From Hymenopellis radicata (Eukaryota; Basidiomycota; Agaricomycetes; Agaricales; Physalacriaceae), in the NCBI GenBank assembly GCA_015501595.1, contig JADNRX010000289.1, positions 1 through 64,000 on the forward strand: DNA of 64,000 nucleotides, read 5' to 3'. The position numbers and the translations under genes were made by a program. The notes under the pieces were generated by a model. That model saw only the letters and a program-made list of their open reading frames with translations. It was not told the origin of the DNA and made no database searches. This document shows positions 47,956-58,868 of this stretch, piece by piece. Each line of letters starts with the position of its first letter. Position 1 is the first letter of the stretch.

Positions 47956-49148
47956 ATGGACGGTATCACCTTCCAGCTTGATAAGGAGCTGTCCTATGAA
48001 GATGGAACTCTGTATGTGGCTGTAAGCTCTCCTTTGTTATCTCAGGTCTATGCGTTAATCATTAACAGTGTCTTGATGATATGGGGTTGTCAGGCATAAC
48101 CTTTGGTATTCATCGCGATATATTGAAGAAAAAGTGTATCTTCTTCAGTGATCTATTCGATCTCTCGCATCCTGGCGCGCCGCTCTTTGGAACCAAGACA
48201 ACCTGCCCTCTTTTAATCCCTTCCATGATCGCACTTAAGGATTTCCGCTACCTTCTGCGCTTCTGGTATAATGAGTAGGTCACCCTTATCAGTATACCTG
48301 CCAGCCTAACTACCATTTTCAGACTAACCTCAGAGCAGGAGGCATTGCCAGAGACTTGGATCGCTATTCTACAAGCTGCAGTGCCTCTGATCGCAGAGGA
48401 GACGGCCAAACGCGCCGTCCGACAACTAGATGCCTTCAAGAGCTCCCAATTCGCTCCTGCACTGAAACTTCACCTCGCCAGCACATGCGAGATCGAGAAA
48501 TGGATTCCGGACGCGTTTCGAGCACTCTTAGTTGTGCCCATATCGGAGGAGGATGCTGATCTCTTAGGTGTATATGTCCTCCATGTTATTACTACTACAA
48601 AGGGTATTATTTTCTATATTTTTACTTTGTTGATGACTCATTATTCGCTTAGAGCAAATCCTGCGCGCTCGTAGTCTGGCTGCCTTCAGTATTCCGCCAT
48701 ATGTTCATCCTGTTGTGCCGGAAATATGCCATGGGCGCCTTGGGAGTGATTGCGAAGCGAAATGGAGAGCGGAGTGGTGGCATGGAACGGCCAAGATGTT
48801 GATGCATCCTGACACACCTATGTCCATTGGCGAATTATTCAAGAAGCTCGACGCGGGAATTCACATTTTAGGCATGTGTCAGCCATGTTTGCAGAGTACC
48901 GTTACCGCTCTACTTGCCAAGACGGAGCTCCGCAGTTGTGAGGAACGACTAATTCTCAAAGCATTAGACCGGGTTAAAGAGCTCTGCACAGGAAATCGGC
49001 GCACCAAGTCGGTTATCTTTTCATTTTTCTCATTTCTCATACTAATCCAACAACTAGGCCGGTGGCTAAAAGTCATATGGAACATCTGGCGAAATCCTTT
49101 CCAGCAATGACACCTTCTCAGTCCCCGTCGCCAGCGGCGACCTCTTAG
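47956..49148 (+). CDS. BTB/POZ-domain protein
   Basis: Start ATG 47,956 gives MDGITFQLDKELSYEDGTLYVA. An intron near 48,023-48,068 joins to LDDMGLSGITFGIHRDILKK, then CIFFSDLFDLSHPGAPLFG, DFRYLLRFWYNE, and LPETWIAILQAA, ending ATS-stop at 49,146-49,148. This is the Agaricomycete BTB family, with one N-terminal BTB fold followed by a helical C-terminal half (ALKLHLASTCEIEKW). BTB proteins bind partners such as cullin-3, but the role of this family is unknown. It is divergent from the integrase gene, about 90 bp away, and sits within the candidate element, so it could be cargo or an older resident. Four short introns keep frame and it seems intact. Confidence 0.75.
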
Positions 49149-49329
49149 TACCATATATGTCCTTTATACCAATTTCATAAGTTATCTTATCGACCCAAGA
49201 TCTGCCAGAGAGACGCCCAGATCCGTACAGCCCGAAGCCGATTGAACAAAAGAGGAAACTTGAAGGTAGGTCAGCCCAAGTTCAAAAATGATGGCATGAA
49301 CACACCTATCCAACGGACATGATGTCGAG

Positions 49330-50460
49330 CTCACAATCCCAATGAGGGCAGCATTACGACGTCGAAGACACCAACAGCAGCGGGACTGTCCTCTCCTAGA
49401 CTCAGAGAGGGCAGATGTCTACAACCAAGAGAATCTGTCCGGATATGGGCAAGAATGCGTCGTTTGAAGGGTAGGCTTATGGGTGCGACGGCGGCGGAAT
49501 CAGTGCAACGGCATCAACAACTCTGAGCGTGACTCTAAATTCATCAGGAAATGAGGAGAACAAGTAGTCGGAAGAAGGAGGATTGGATGGGGGTGCGTGG
49601 TGCGTGCGGCGGCGGCGGAGATGGCGGAAAAGGGCGAATAACAGCAGGACTTCCCTCTGCTGCTACACGAGAGGATATTCATCCAAATATGAAGCAAATC
49701 TGGCTAGAACTGAGGGAGAATGAGTTGTTGGAAGAAGGAAGATTGAATGGAGGACAGGTGGCGGGTGCGAGGGCAGGCACATGCGTGACACAGTGAAAGA
49801 TGACAGGACTTCCCTCTCGGCATCGAGGAAAGAGCAGCAGTCCAAGAACGAAGTAAATCCAGGCCGAACGGGTGAGAACGAAGGGTGTTGGGGATAGTCC
49901 TGAATCGTGAAGGGTGATGGCCGCGTGAAATTGTGACGTTTAGAGAAACGCAAAGAACACGACGCCCTCGTCAGGTTCTTCATTAATTTACCTGCAAACG
50001 TCGTGTCCGTGAGCGTGGGTTTTGGGACCTCCTCCGTGTCGTAGTCCTCGTCTTCCGAGACTTCGGGAATGGATATCAAGCTCCTCGTCATGCTTCGACG
50101 AGGACGCGTAACTTCGGGTGGAAAGCAGGATTTTGGCGATAGTGCTAGTTGGTGAGGGTGGCGGCCGCGACGGCGGCGGAAAAAGCGGGCGTCAACGACT
50201 GTGGTATTGCCTCTCTGGATCAAGGAAAGAGCAGCAATCGAAGAACCTAGGAAGTCCAAGCCGAAATGGTGAGAACAAAATATTTGGATAGTGCCGGATG
50301 GTGAAGGGTGATGGCCGCAGGGCGGGGAGATGGTGCGACATCATCAGTGGCGGTGAGACTGTCCTCTCCTAGACTCCGAGAGGGCAGCCGTCTACATTGA
50401 AGAGGAATCCATCCAAAAATGGATGAGAACGCGTCGTTTGATGCGCGCAAAGACGCATCT
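49330..50460. repeat. Degenerate interspersed repeat field
   Basis: Several words recur with changes. GACTGTCCTCTCCTAGACTC occurs near 49,386 and 50,350. GGAAAGAGCAGCA followed by a tract ending in GGTGAGAACAAA-type sequence occurs near 49,829 and 50,224. GAAGAAGGAGGATTGGATGG and GAAGAAGGAAGATTGAATGG occur near 49,571 and 49,733. The pieces are in the same orientation but not evenly spaced, as expected from old tandem duplication. No intact gene is seen. Confidence 0.6.
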
Positions 50461-50797
50461 TCGCGATGTGTAGTAGAGTATAGCTATTGTCATGGTTAGT
50501 ACGTGGTTCAAAAGTGTGCAGAGAAATGTACCTTTGAAGGCTGGAGATGGACCACATCCTCCAGATTTTCTCCAAAATCCAATCCTGCAGACGAAATGGG
50601 AGCTCTGTAGCTCCTTGAAACCCATATGCACATACCCTGTTGAGAATCGAGTCAAAGTGGACCAGCGGGTTGTCCTCACGTAGTTATTGGAGAGACCTAG
50701 TCTAGCTGCCTGCTCTGAGTCCTGGAGAGCGGAGCGGTCCCAGAACCAAGGGACTGTGTCCGAGCGCTTTAGCGCCTTCATCATCATGCAAAGAAAC

Positions 50798-50852
50798 GGA
50801 GAACCCTAACCTAATGGCATTCCGCGCGAATACCATTAGGTTAGGGTTCTCC
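50798..50852. repeat. Perfect 20-bp hairpin carrying telomere-like CCCTAA/TTAGGG
   Basis: GGAGAACCCTAACCTAATGG (50,798-50,817) is followed 15 bases later by its exact reverse complement (50,833-50,852). Each arm contains a CCCTAA-type telomere word. Twenty consecutive pairs cannot be chance. It lies outside recognised genes within the candidate element. Confidence 0.9.
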
Positions 50853-51946
50853 ACGCCGAATGCCGCCAGCACAGCCACATGGACAAGCTCTCTCCTTCTA
50901 ACAGCCACCTCGTTCTTCAGAGAGTTCAAGTCGGCCGTCACCATTCAGGATACTATTTCTTGGGAAACAGCTTCAATCGGTTAGAGCCCCATTTCATCTT
51001 AGGCTCTATCGAACATGCTCTCATGATGATGATATCCGCAGATGGGCTTCCGTCCGTTTGAAGGCGACGGCAATGTGCTTATTTCTACCGATATCCGTCC
51101 AAGGTCCTTCATCATCCAGCCCATCCAACCGCAACCAAGTGCGTTCTCCGAGTCTTCACGGTCGTCATGCTTGTTTACATATCTGACAGGCGCATTTATC
51201 AACGACGCGTCTGTTTAACGGCGCTTATTTCTACCGATGTCCTTCGTCGTCTGGTCCAACATCTTTATCGTCTCTCCCAACATCCTTCATTGCCGATCTA
51301 GTACAAGCGTCCATCTTACTTGGAATCTCTGTTACGCGCATTCGCAAACTCAGCGGACCGCTTCACAGACAACTCCCAGCCCGGTAACTTCGCGCTCAGG
51401 CGCAACACCGCGTGGAACAACGGCAAGGATGGCTTTAAGAGCGCGACTGCTGCTTCGTAACCCGAGATGCACCCTAAGACGTCGAGGGGGATGCGTCCTC
51501 CTCAGGACACCACCAGCAGATGCCCCAGCGCAGAGCCCACAACTCCACCTCCCCTGCCGCCACTTCTGTCAGCTCACTAACGACTGCTGGGTCGCTTTCT
51601 GATTCTCCAACAAAGACTACAGCCGCTGCGACAACGACGATGGCTTCTACGACGCCGACGATCAGTTCAGACTGTCAGACGTCGCGTTTACGGTTTGATA
51701 TATATCTTCACCCAGATCATCTCAGAACACGTCTTCTGTCACAACAGGCACTGACACTGGCACCACACAACCATGTCAGAGGCGTCTGACCCTCATTCCA
51801 GCCTGTCAACCAGCTTCACGAGCAGTCTAAGTCGACGTCAACAACCACGACGACTTGTTAGTACAATAGTATGTACCATACAAAATAGCTTACTTATTGA
51901 AATAAACCGGTTTCGTTCAAGAATACGGAAAGTAGAAAAGAATTAT
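50853..51946. other. Stretch without a recognised gene
   Basis: No family-like exon is found. One short word, GCTTATTTCTACCGATRTCC, occurs at about 51,075 and 51,224 in the same orientation, another hint of internal duplication. Confidence 0.4.
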
Positions 51947-54022
51947 TCAATTGGTACGCCGACGCTTCAATGATAGTATGTTGGAAACATCAATCAAGGA
52001 CAGTGAGCCTGCGTCCTCACTGCTACGTTTGTTACTACGTGTGCGAGAGCTGATAGTACCAGCCTCTTCTGGAGCTGCAGCATTCTCCTTGCCACTAGCC
52101 GGAGGACATATCAACGGACCAAACCTTTTATCCCATCGCTCCCATGTTGCGTCTGCCCTCTGCTGGATCCGTTCCTCACTCTGTGCAACTTCTCGAGTGC
52201 TGCTACAGTTGGGATTTTGCGAGGTCGTCCAGCCATTCCGGTGCATTCTGAACAGCATAAGAATGAAATAGAGGTGAAAAGCTGAATTCAAGATGTACCT
52301 TTACTTTTGGTTTGCGCCCTGGCTTGCCTTTCACTGCTTCAAGGCCGCCGATGCATTCAATTTATTTGACTTTGTCGCCATAAAATTCGCTGGACAATGG
52401 TAGTCTTGTAGCCGTCAAGACGATGATCCTTCGCAGGTTTCTAGGATTTATGTTAGATTGATTGTCAACACGGCAATGAGCACGTACCACAGTACCAGCA
52501 GCCCATCCTGGACGCGTTGGAATTTTTGGCACGAATGATAGTATAGGTGTCAAGGAATCAGTGAGATGAAGGACAGGTGCCTCAATATACTGCCTGTCGA
52601 GATCTGTAACGATGTGCTCTGGCTTAGCAATGTAGGGTTCGCCTATATACGTAGAGTAAGCATGTATAATAATTGAGGAGGTAGGCGCGTGCTTACCGAT
52701 AGTGTGTTCCGGATCGAAAAGGCCTAATGAAAGCATACGATTGTACTTGGGAATAGATATGCGAACGGTGGCCTTGCGAAATACCGTCATATACGTGGCA
52801 GAGTAGCGTGCATCAAGGGATGCCTGAAAAGTGAATGGATTGGATGTGTTCGGACGGTTACACACGAGCCTTCGAAACTTGGCTGAGCGGAACTGCTGCA
52901 TATACTCAGCAAGTCCAGCTTTGAACGCTTCATACAGGGTGTCGTCCGCACAAATTTCCGCAGCAGGCATTCCAGGATGAAGCTCGACATGGTGCAGCGC
53001 ATCATTGATTGTGTGTCGGCCAAACGATGCGAAAAAGCGACCTTCAGCGTCGTCCGCTGTGCTCATGGCCTCTAAAATAGAGATACCATGGCAGCTCGAG
53101 TCATCGAGGTTGAGCTGACGCCAGCGATCGAGTTCTTGAAGCGCTTGAGGAAGCTCATAGAGCCAGTCAGGTCCTCCATTAAAGCATGACCAGAGCCCTT
53201 CCCAAGTCTAGAGATCATTAAGTATCAGATGAGCAAAGTAGAAAGAAGCTACCTTTGAGTTGGGACTCAGATCTTCGGCGGTCCAAACTTCATTGCGGCT
53301 TTGGATATGAAAGCGAACCAGACGAGAATGATCAACGATAAGAAAGGCATGTTTAACACCAACAAAAGCGGCCATCACGGTGAGGAGACGATCTTTAGTT
53401 GAAGGATTAGAATGCAGTTCGCGAAAATGTTCAGGCACCCGGAATGAACGAAGTCGCTGCGCCTTTTTGCGATCTAGATTGGGACCAGGAGTATCACAGG
53501 TGATAAGCTCTTGAAGCTGTTCAACAGTAACAACAATAAGCTGCGCTTCAAGTCCCCAATGAATTGTCACGCAGTGCTAGCAATATATCAGTACTGATTG
53601 TGGTGAGAAGAACACTAAATCACGTACGTGGCCACAGGCAATCGCCATGAGCTTTCCTCTAATGACAGCGTGCAGAGATCCAGGAGTAGTGGGGTGCAAA
53701 AGATGACGAATAGGAGCATATTTAGATGTGGCTGCTTTTGTAGCATCCCATCGACGCGGCGAATAGGCCTCGGGAATGGGTTCAAGAGAAGGATCAAATA
53801 GCGAACAGTCGGCAGTAGCAGTAGTGTAGTCGCGCTTTGGGGTGCCTTCAGCGAAAGCACTGGGAAAGATCTGCAGTGAAGCTACAGAACGGAAATGAGG
53901 TGCTACTGCATAACTAAGAAGGGATGCTTGCCTTGGAACGGTTCCTTGAGACATCGCTCATCTTCATGCTTTGTCTTCTCTATGACCTCAAGAAACACCT
54001 CATCTTCCGGAGCTTCAGGCAT
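51947..54022 (-). CDS. Unknown multi-exon protein (element-borne)
   Basis: The likely start is MPEAPEDEVFLEVIEKTKHE (ATG 54,022). A possible GC-AG intron near 53,885-53,932 joins LKEPFQG-type sequence to SLQIFPSAFAEGTPKRDYT. Later exons read SPRRWDATKAATSKYAPIR, IRGKLMAIACGHVRD, LLTVMAAFVGVKHAFLIVDH, then LHHVELHPGMPAAEICADD, LVCNRPNTSNPFTFQASLD and PVLHLTDSLTPILSFVPK. The C-terminal exon is charged, with a basic KRRRTN end and the stop at 51,947-51,949. The family is not recognised and no catalytic motif is seen. The basic tail could be a nuclear signal. Position near the right end of the candidate element, transcribed inward, suggests an element gene. Joins are approximate. Confidence 0.45.
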
Positions 54023-54739
54023 TGTGATGGTGGTGGTTGTTGACGAAGGATCAACGCGTGCACGGGACAGACGCGGGTGTGATGTCACAGCACCTGATCT
54101 GTCACACTCCGGGCTGGATGAGGCTTACATCGGCGGCAGTAAGCATTATATTCCAAAAACTATTTTAAAGTGAAGATATACCATATAGGAAAATATTATC
54201 TCTATGAATGTGACTAGGTTTGGCAGGAGGAACCCTCATAGAATATCCAATTACTGTCTGGCTGCCGGGAGTCAGTCACATCAGACGCTACGTGACACCT
54301 GGGTCCGATCACAGTCTGCTTCTACCACCATGACGACCTCCTCACAACGCTCTTTGCCATCCTTGGACGGGACGCTGTGCCCTCAGCAAGGCCTGAAAGG
54401 CATCCTGGTTGGGTCAATGGTGACCTAGCACTACCAAAGTGGCTGGGCTGGCTTACGACGCCTTGCCTTGACGACGGCAGCATCATGGACAACAACCGAG
54501 CAGCGAGCATGGCTATGGAACCACATTGGGGCTGGTGAAGTTGCCCTGGCTTCTTGCAGAGCGACATATATGAGGTAGGAGTCATTTATGGTCAGGAGTC
54601 ATTTACGTGCAGTATCATTTTGTGTTGCGATCTTTTGTATTCAGTACTGGAATGTCAACTCTCTCGTTCACTTGTTGGTGTTGTGTCTCGTGGGGCTTCT
54701 ATGTATCTTGATGTTTCTGGGCACAGCCAGTCAGTTTAG

Positions 54740-54860
54740 TGTCTCTCGTTTCGCATATGCTGTCTCTCGGTGAAGTGAGTTCCTGTGTACTGACTGTCTT
54801 GCTGCTCGCGATGTAGGGTGCAAGGACTGTCTCTCGACTGGTATCTCTCTCTGTCTCTCG
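54740..54860 (-). repeat. Right subterminal TGTCTCTCG repeats
   Basis: Exact TGTCTCTCG copies start at 54,740, 54,761, 54,828 and 54,852, with near copies and GACTGGTATCTCTCTC units up to 54,902. They are the reverse complement of the CGAGAGACA set at the left end. Confidence 0.6.
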
Positions 54861-55065
54861 ACTGGTATCTCTCTCTGTCTCTCACTGTTATCTCTCTCGA
54901 CTGTCACTGCCGCCTTACTGCTTCTCGGTCACAAAGCCATATTGTTTCGTGACCCAGACGGTAAGATGGGACATCGTACCAAGAGAAAGATATCACCGCA
55001 AAGCAGCAGTCTTTACCGATTTTAGCCGAATCTCTCTCGATAGCCACTGTTTCTCGTGTTTTATT

Positions 55066-55080
55066 TAATGTGCATTTTGA
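55066..55080 (-). repeat. Right terminal inverted repeat of candidate element
   Basis: TAATGTGCATTTTGA is the reverse complement of the left 15-mer with one mismatch. Confidence 0.45.
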
Positions 55081-58000
55081 AACTGATATATGTCTGCCCG
55101 GGATCGACAGATTGGGAGAGGTGGGATGTGACGGACCCGGAAGCCCATGTTATGGAGGCCGTAGCATTCGTGTCGGCTATGCACCCAGTCAGGCGGATCA
55201 TGGCGCTGGGCGACGTAAACGGACGGACCGGACAGAGAAATAGGTCGATGGTACGGACATCTCGGGACGCGACTGTCAATACAAGGGGCCTGTGGCTTCT
55301 GGATCTCTGTGGTGCTTTCTGTCTGGAGATATTGAATGGGACGCCGGTAGAGAGTGACAGGCGCCCCGGTGAATTTACGTCCTTTCAAGCAGCGGGGCAG
55401 GCGGTCGTCGACTATGTCCTGTTTTCATCAGCGGCGTGTCCGCAGCTGTCTACCGCGTCTTTGACTGTAACACGCGTCCCAGATTGGTCTGATCATGCGG
55501 TGCTTGCCCTAGATGTCCAGTTGCCGGATGCCGCGGAGGTAGTCAGAGTTGGAAGGCAGGGGGTTCAACATGCAGTGGACGACGTGGAGGCGGTCATGAA
55601 GGCGAGCCGTCCCACTTGGTTTAGACAGGATGATGAGATGGAGGGGGTCGTTAGGACGGCTTTAGAGTCTGCTGTCTGTGCAGAAGGAACGACACTGGCG
55701 CTGTACGGGTCGACATACACTGATGGTAGGCCCCTGGAGGTTTACGTTGAGTGCTATTCTAAAAGGCGGAGGCCGGGCGATTCTGGGTTGGACACCGTAG
55801 CCGTGCTGTCTTACGGCAAAAGGGGTGATTCGAGGTGGAGTGCGGGGCGGCTACCTGATGGTACACCTACTGGGGATCTGAATGGGTTGCTCTATGCAGT
55901 GGTCCTAGCCTTGCGCGACGTCTCTATATATCGACGGCTCATTCTGTATACAGCAAGCAAGTCGTTCCTCCATCTCGTGGCGTTTGGTCTGGGGGAAGTG
56001 GCCGCGTGTGGATTTGTGGATTCAGTGGGAGACTGGTTTGCAGATGCCATGAGAAGGCGGGCGGCACCATTGGATATTCGCCTCGGTACGAGAGATGCAC
56101 ATGCTAGTCACTTAGGTGTGTTGAAGCGGAGAGCTCGGGATCTGTGGCGACGAAGTGCCTTACAGCTGCCGCAAGTAAGCGCCGGGCTCAGCGCGCCAGG
56201 TTTCCATAGTTCTCAGCCCGTTCTGCCTGTTCCCAAGCTTATAGTCAGCTTGAGAGACAGGAAGAAGGTTTTGTCCTCCCGTGGAACTGATGGGGTTCCC
56301 ATTGTGAGAGTGGCACCGGCGGATGGTTTGGCAAGTGTGCGGACACGAGCAGCTGTTCGTAGGGCGCAGGGGAAAGTGTTAGAGCGTATGTTGAAGGGGG
56401 GACGCGAGTTTTGGAGTGTGGTCAGGGAATGCACGGCGAAGAAGGATCGGCCAACACTGGTGAATGCGGAACAGTTGGTTTATGCGTTTGAGGCACGACT
56501 CAACCCGCCTGAGGTGCCTCCCGCTCATTTCGACGAGGAAAGGCGTTTATACTACGCGGCTATGGCTGAGGCTATTCCCTCGGTAACTGAGGATGATAGC
56601 CCAGAGCAGTTTTTCACGGCGGCGTTTGCACCGGGGGAGCTGGCGGCAATACGGAGTGCTCTCAGAAAGAAGGCTGCGGATTCGGCGCGTGGCGCGGACA
56701 GAGTGTCGTACGCCAAGATCCTGACCCTCTCAAATGAGGTGCTCGCTCAGCTGTTCAACACGTGCATAGAACGAGGTGCAGCACCAGAAGGCTGGATGAC
56801 GACAATTCTGGTGGCTCTCTTGAAGCCGGGGAAGCCGTCAGAGGAGGCAGACAGCTATAGGCTTGTGGGTTTGGAGAGTTGCCTGCTGAAGGTTAGCTGA
56901 CTGTTGTTCTTCGGTATGAAAGACTAATGAGGTGTCAGGTGTTGACGCTTCTTATTGAGAAGCGGATTCGGAAGTGGGCTGATGTGCGCAATGTCTTTCC
57001 CGACTCTCAGAATGGGTTTCGGGCTGGGCTGCGCACTCACAATAACTCGTTTGTTTTGCGTGCGGCAATTGACAGGGCGCGTGCGGAAGGGAAAACACTC
57101 TTTGTGGCTTTTGTGGATCTAAAAAATGCATTCCCTGCAACGGACATCCCTACGTTATGGATGAAGTTGTATAATGCGGGCGTGTCGGGACCGCTTTTCG
57201 ACTGGCTGCGGATGGTATACGCGCGTATGAAGTATGTCGTGCGTCACGAGGGCGTGATCACGGAGGCGTTCAAGTCTCTGATTGGGGTGCTCACTGGAGA
57301 TACTGCGTCGCCCGTCCTGTGGAATGTGTTTTTTTGCAGATTTGGAGGCTGCAATCGCTGAGGATGTTGATGACTTATATCTGGCTGGCCGAGCGATTTC
57401 TCATGTGGAACAGGCAGACGATGTGGCTCTTTGGTCTACGACGTTGGATGGCCTACAGAGAAAACTGTCTGCATTCTTCGAGTGGTGTCGTACCAACTTC
57501 ATGACGATCAGCGTGTCAAAGACGGAGTGGATGATGTTCGGCGGGATACCGACAGGGCGGCGATTGTTCCCGTTAGTGGTGAACGGGAGTCAGGTGGCGC
57601 TGGTCGCGCAGTACAAGTATGTCGGGATCGTGTTCACGTCAACGAAGCGGGATATCTTCTACGAGCATTACGTGGCGAAGGCAGTGAAGGCCATGCGTGT
57701 GGCTAGTGTCATTTTTTCTTTGGAGAACCATGTGGGGGTCTTGACGGTGGCTGTGGGTTGCCGTTTGTATCAGGCATGTGTGGATCCGCACCTGACATTT
57801 GGTTCGGAGGTCGCGCTCGATGTGCATAAGGCGGGAATAGCAAGACTGGAGAGAGTGCAGGTTTACTTTCTGCGGCGGTTGCTTGGTTTGACAAAGAGGA
57901 GCAAGACTATCCCTCTGTTCACAGAAACTGGGGTTATGCCATTGCGTTACAGGAGGATCGTTCTAGTGCTACGGTACGCGCAATACGTTTGGAATCTGCC

Positions 58001-58868
58001 CGAGCGTGTCTTTGCTGCGAGTGGGATGAAAGATTCTTTGGATCTCCATCGGCAGAGGGTCCAGGGTTGGGTGATGGATTTGGAGTATGTGCTATACCGC
58101 TTGCCGTGCTCAGTGGTAGCGCCAACTTGGGATGCGGGTGCCCTTAAAACGAAGGAGTGGTTGGCGGAAGTTGTTGACCGTGTGTATCGGTCGTGTGATG
58201 CTTGGCTGGAAGGCTCTGTTTTGGCGTCGCCAAGGCTCTGGATGCTGCATCAAAGGTTCCGCGAGATTCGTGCTAAGGTCGACAGGAAACGAGAAGCTGG
58301 ACGGCTGTACTTCGCAAAAAGGCAGCCGTGGACCGGGGTGCAGAACCCTGAGCACCGCCGTGCTTTGAGTCGCCTTGTGTCTTCAAACCACCGTTTAGCG
58401 GTAGAGGTGTTGAGAAGGGGAGACGGCCAGCGGAGGCGCCCAGTTCCGCGGGAGTGGAGGCTGTGTCGGTTCTGCCGCGAAGAGGTGGAGGATGAGGTTC
58501 ATGCGTTGCTGGTGTGTACAAGCTCTCGTGAGCTGGTGTCGCTGCGCGCGGGTTTTTGGACAGAGCTCGATGGTAGAGACGCGGGTTGGCGAGGCCTGAG
58601 GGACACAAGGGAGGGCTTCTTTGTGCTCCACATGCTGCTGTCCTCTGAGCGCGTATGTGCTCGTTTTGGGCGGTTCGTCTCTGAAGTGTTCGCACTGTTT
58701 GATGGGTCGGTCATGTTTCTTGTGGCAAGGTCGTTATACGAGCATGTGGGCGGCACCGTTGCTGACGCGGACGTAGAAGATGACGATGTGGAGGCGGAGG
58801 ATGAGGACTCGGTGGAACTGTTGGATGCAGACGATTACATGGCCCTTGCGCTGCGTGGTTTTGGCTAG
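55081..58868 (+). mobile_element. 5'-truncated non-LTR retrotransposon (LINE)
   Basis: The open frame begins inside the endonuclease domain (IMALGDVNGRTG, FTSFQAAGQAVVDYVL, PDWSDHAVLAL), so about the first 100 residues of that domain are missing. It continues through an RNase H-like segment, a reverse transcriptase and a C-terminal zinc knuckle (CRFCREEVEDEVHALLVC). RT marks are ADSARGADRVSYAKIL, NGFRAGLRTHNNSFVLR, FVAFVDLKNAFPATD and EQADDVALWS. The RNase H segment (STYTDGRPLEV, LYAVVLAL, LILYTASKSFL) lies before the RT and lacks the usual Asp in YTDSK. The frame breaks in a 7-T run (57,329-57,335) between WNVFF and ADLEAAIAED. A 47-nt GT-AG insertion at 56,892-56,938 looks like an intron. 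No poly-A tail was noticed. Confidence 0.85.

Larger units (their letters stand above)
42967..55080. mobile_element. Candidate 12.1-kb DNA transposon with integrase gene and cargo
   Basis: Both ends carry the 15-mer TCAAAATGCACWTTA in inverted orientation (one mismatch). Inside each end lies a cluster of CGAGAGACA words that also point in opposite directions (left on the plus strand, right as TGTCTCTCG). Between them are a DDE integrase-type gene, an unknown gene just downstream of it, a divergent BTB gene, a region of degenerate repeats and a second unknown multi-exon gene. I found no convincing target-site duplication, so the exact ends and single-element nature are inferred. It abuts a truncated F-box gene on the left and a 5'-truncated LINE on the right. 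Confidence 0.45.

Noticed and set aside
50798..50852. True telomere or chromosome end
   Set aside because: Only about one telomere-like unit per arm, in inverted order, with genes on both sides.
42967..55080. Starship-type giant element
   Set aside because: No tyrosine-recombinase (DUF3435 captain) gene is seen at either edge. The integrase here is a DDE type, and Starships are known from other fungi.
55056..55080. LINE start codon at 55,056
   Set aside because: The first 8 codons lie in the proposed element terminus; endonuclease resemblance begins only about 55,090, so this Met is accidental.
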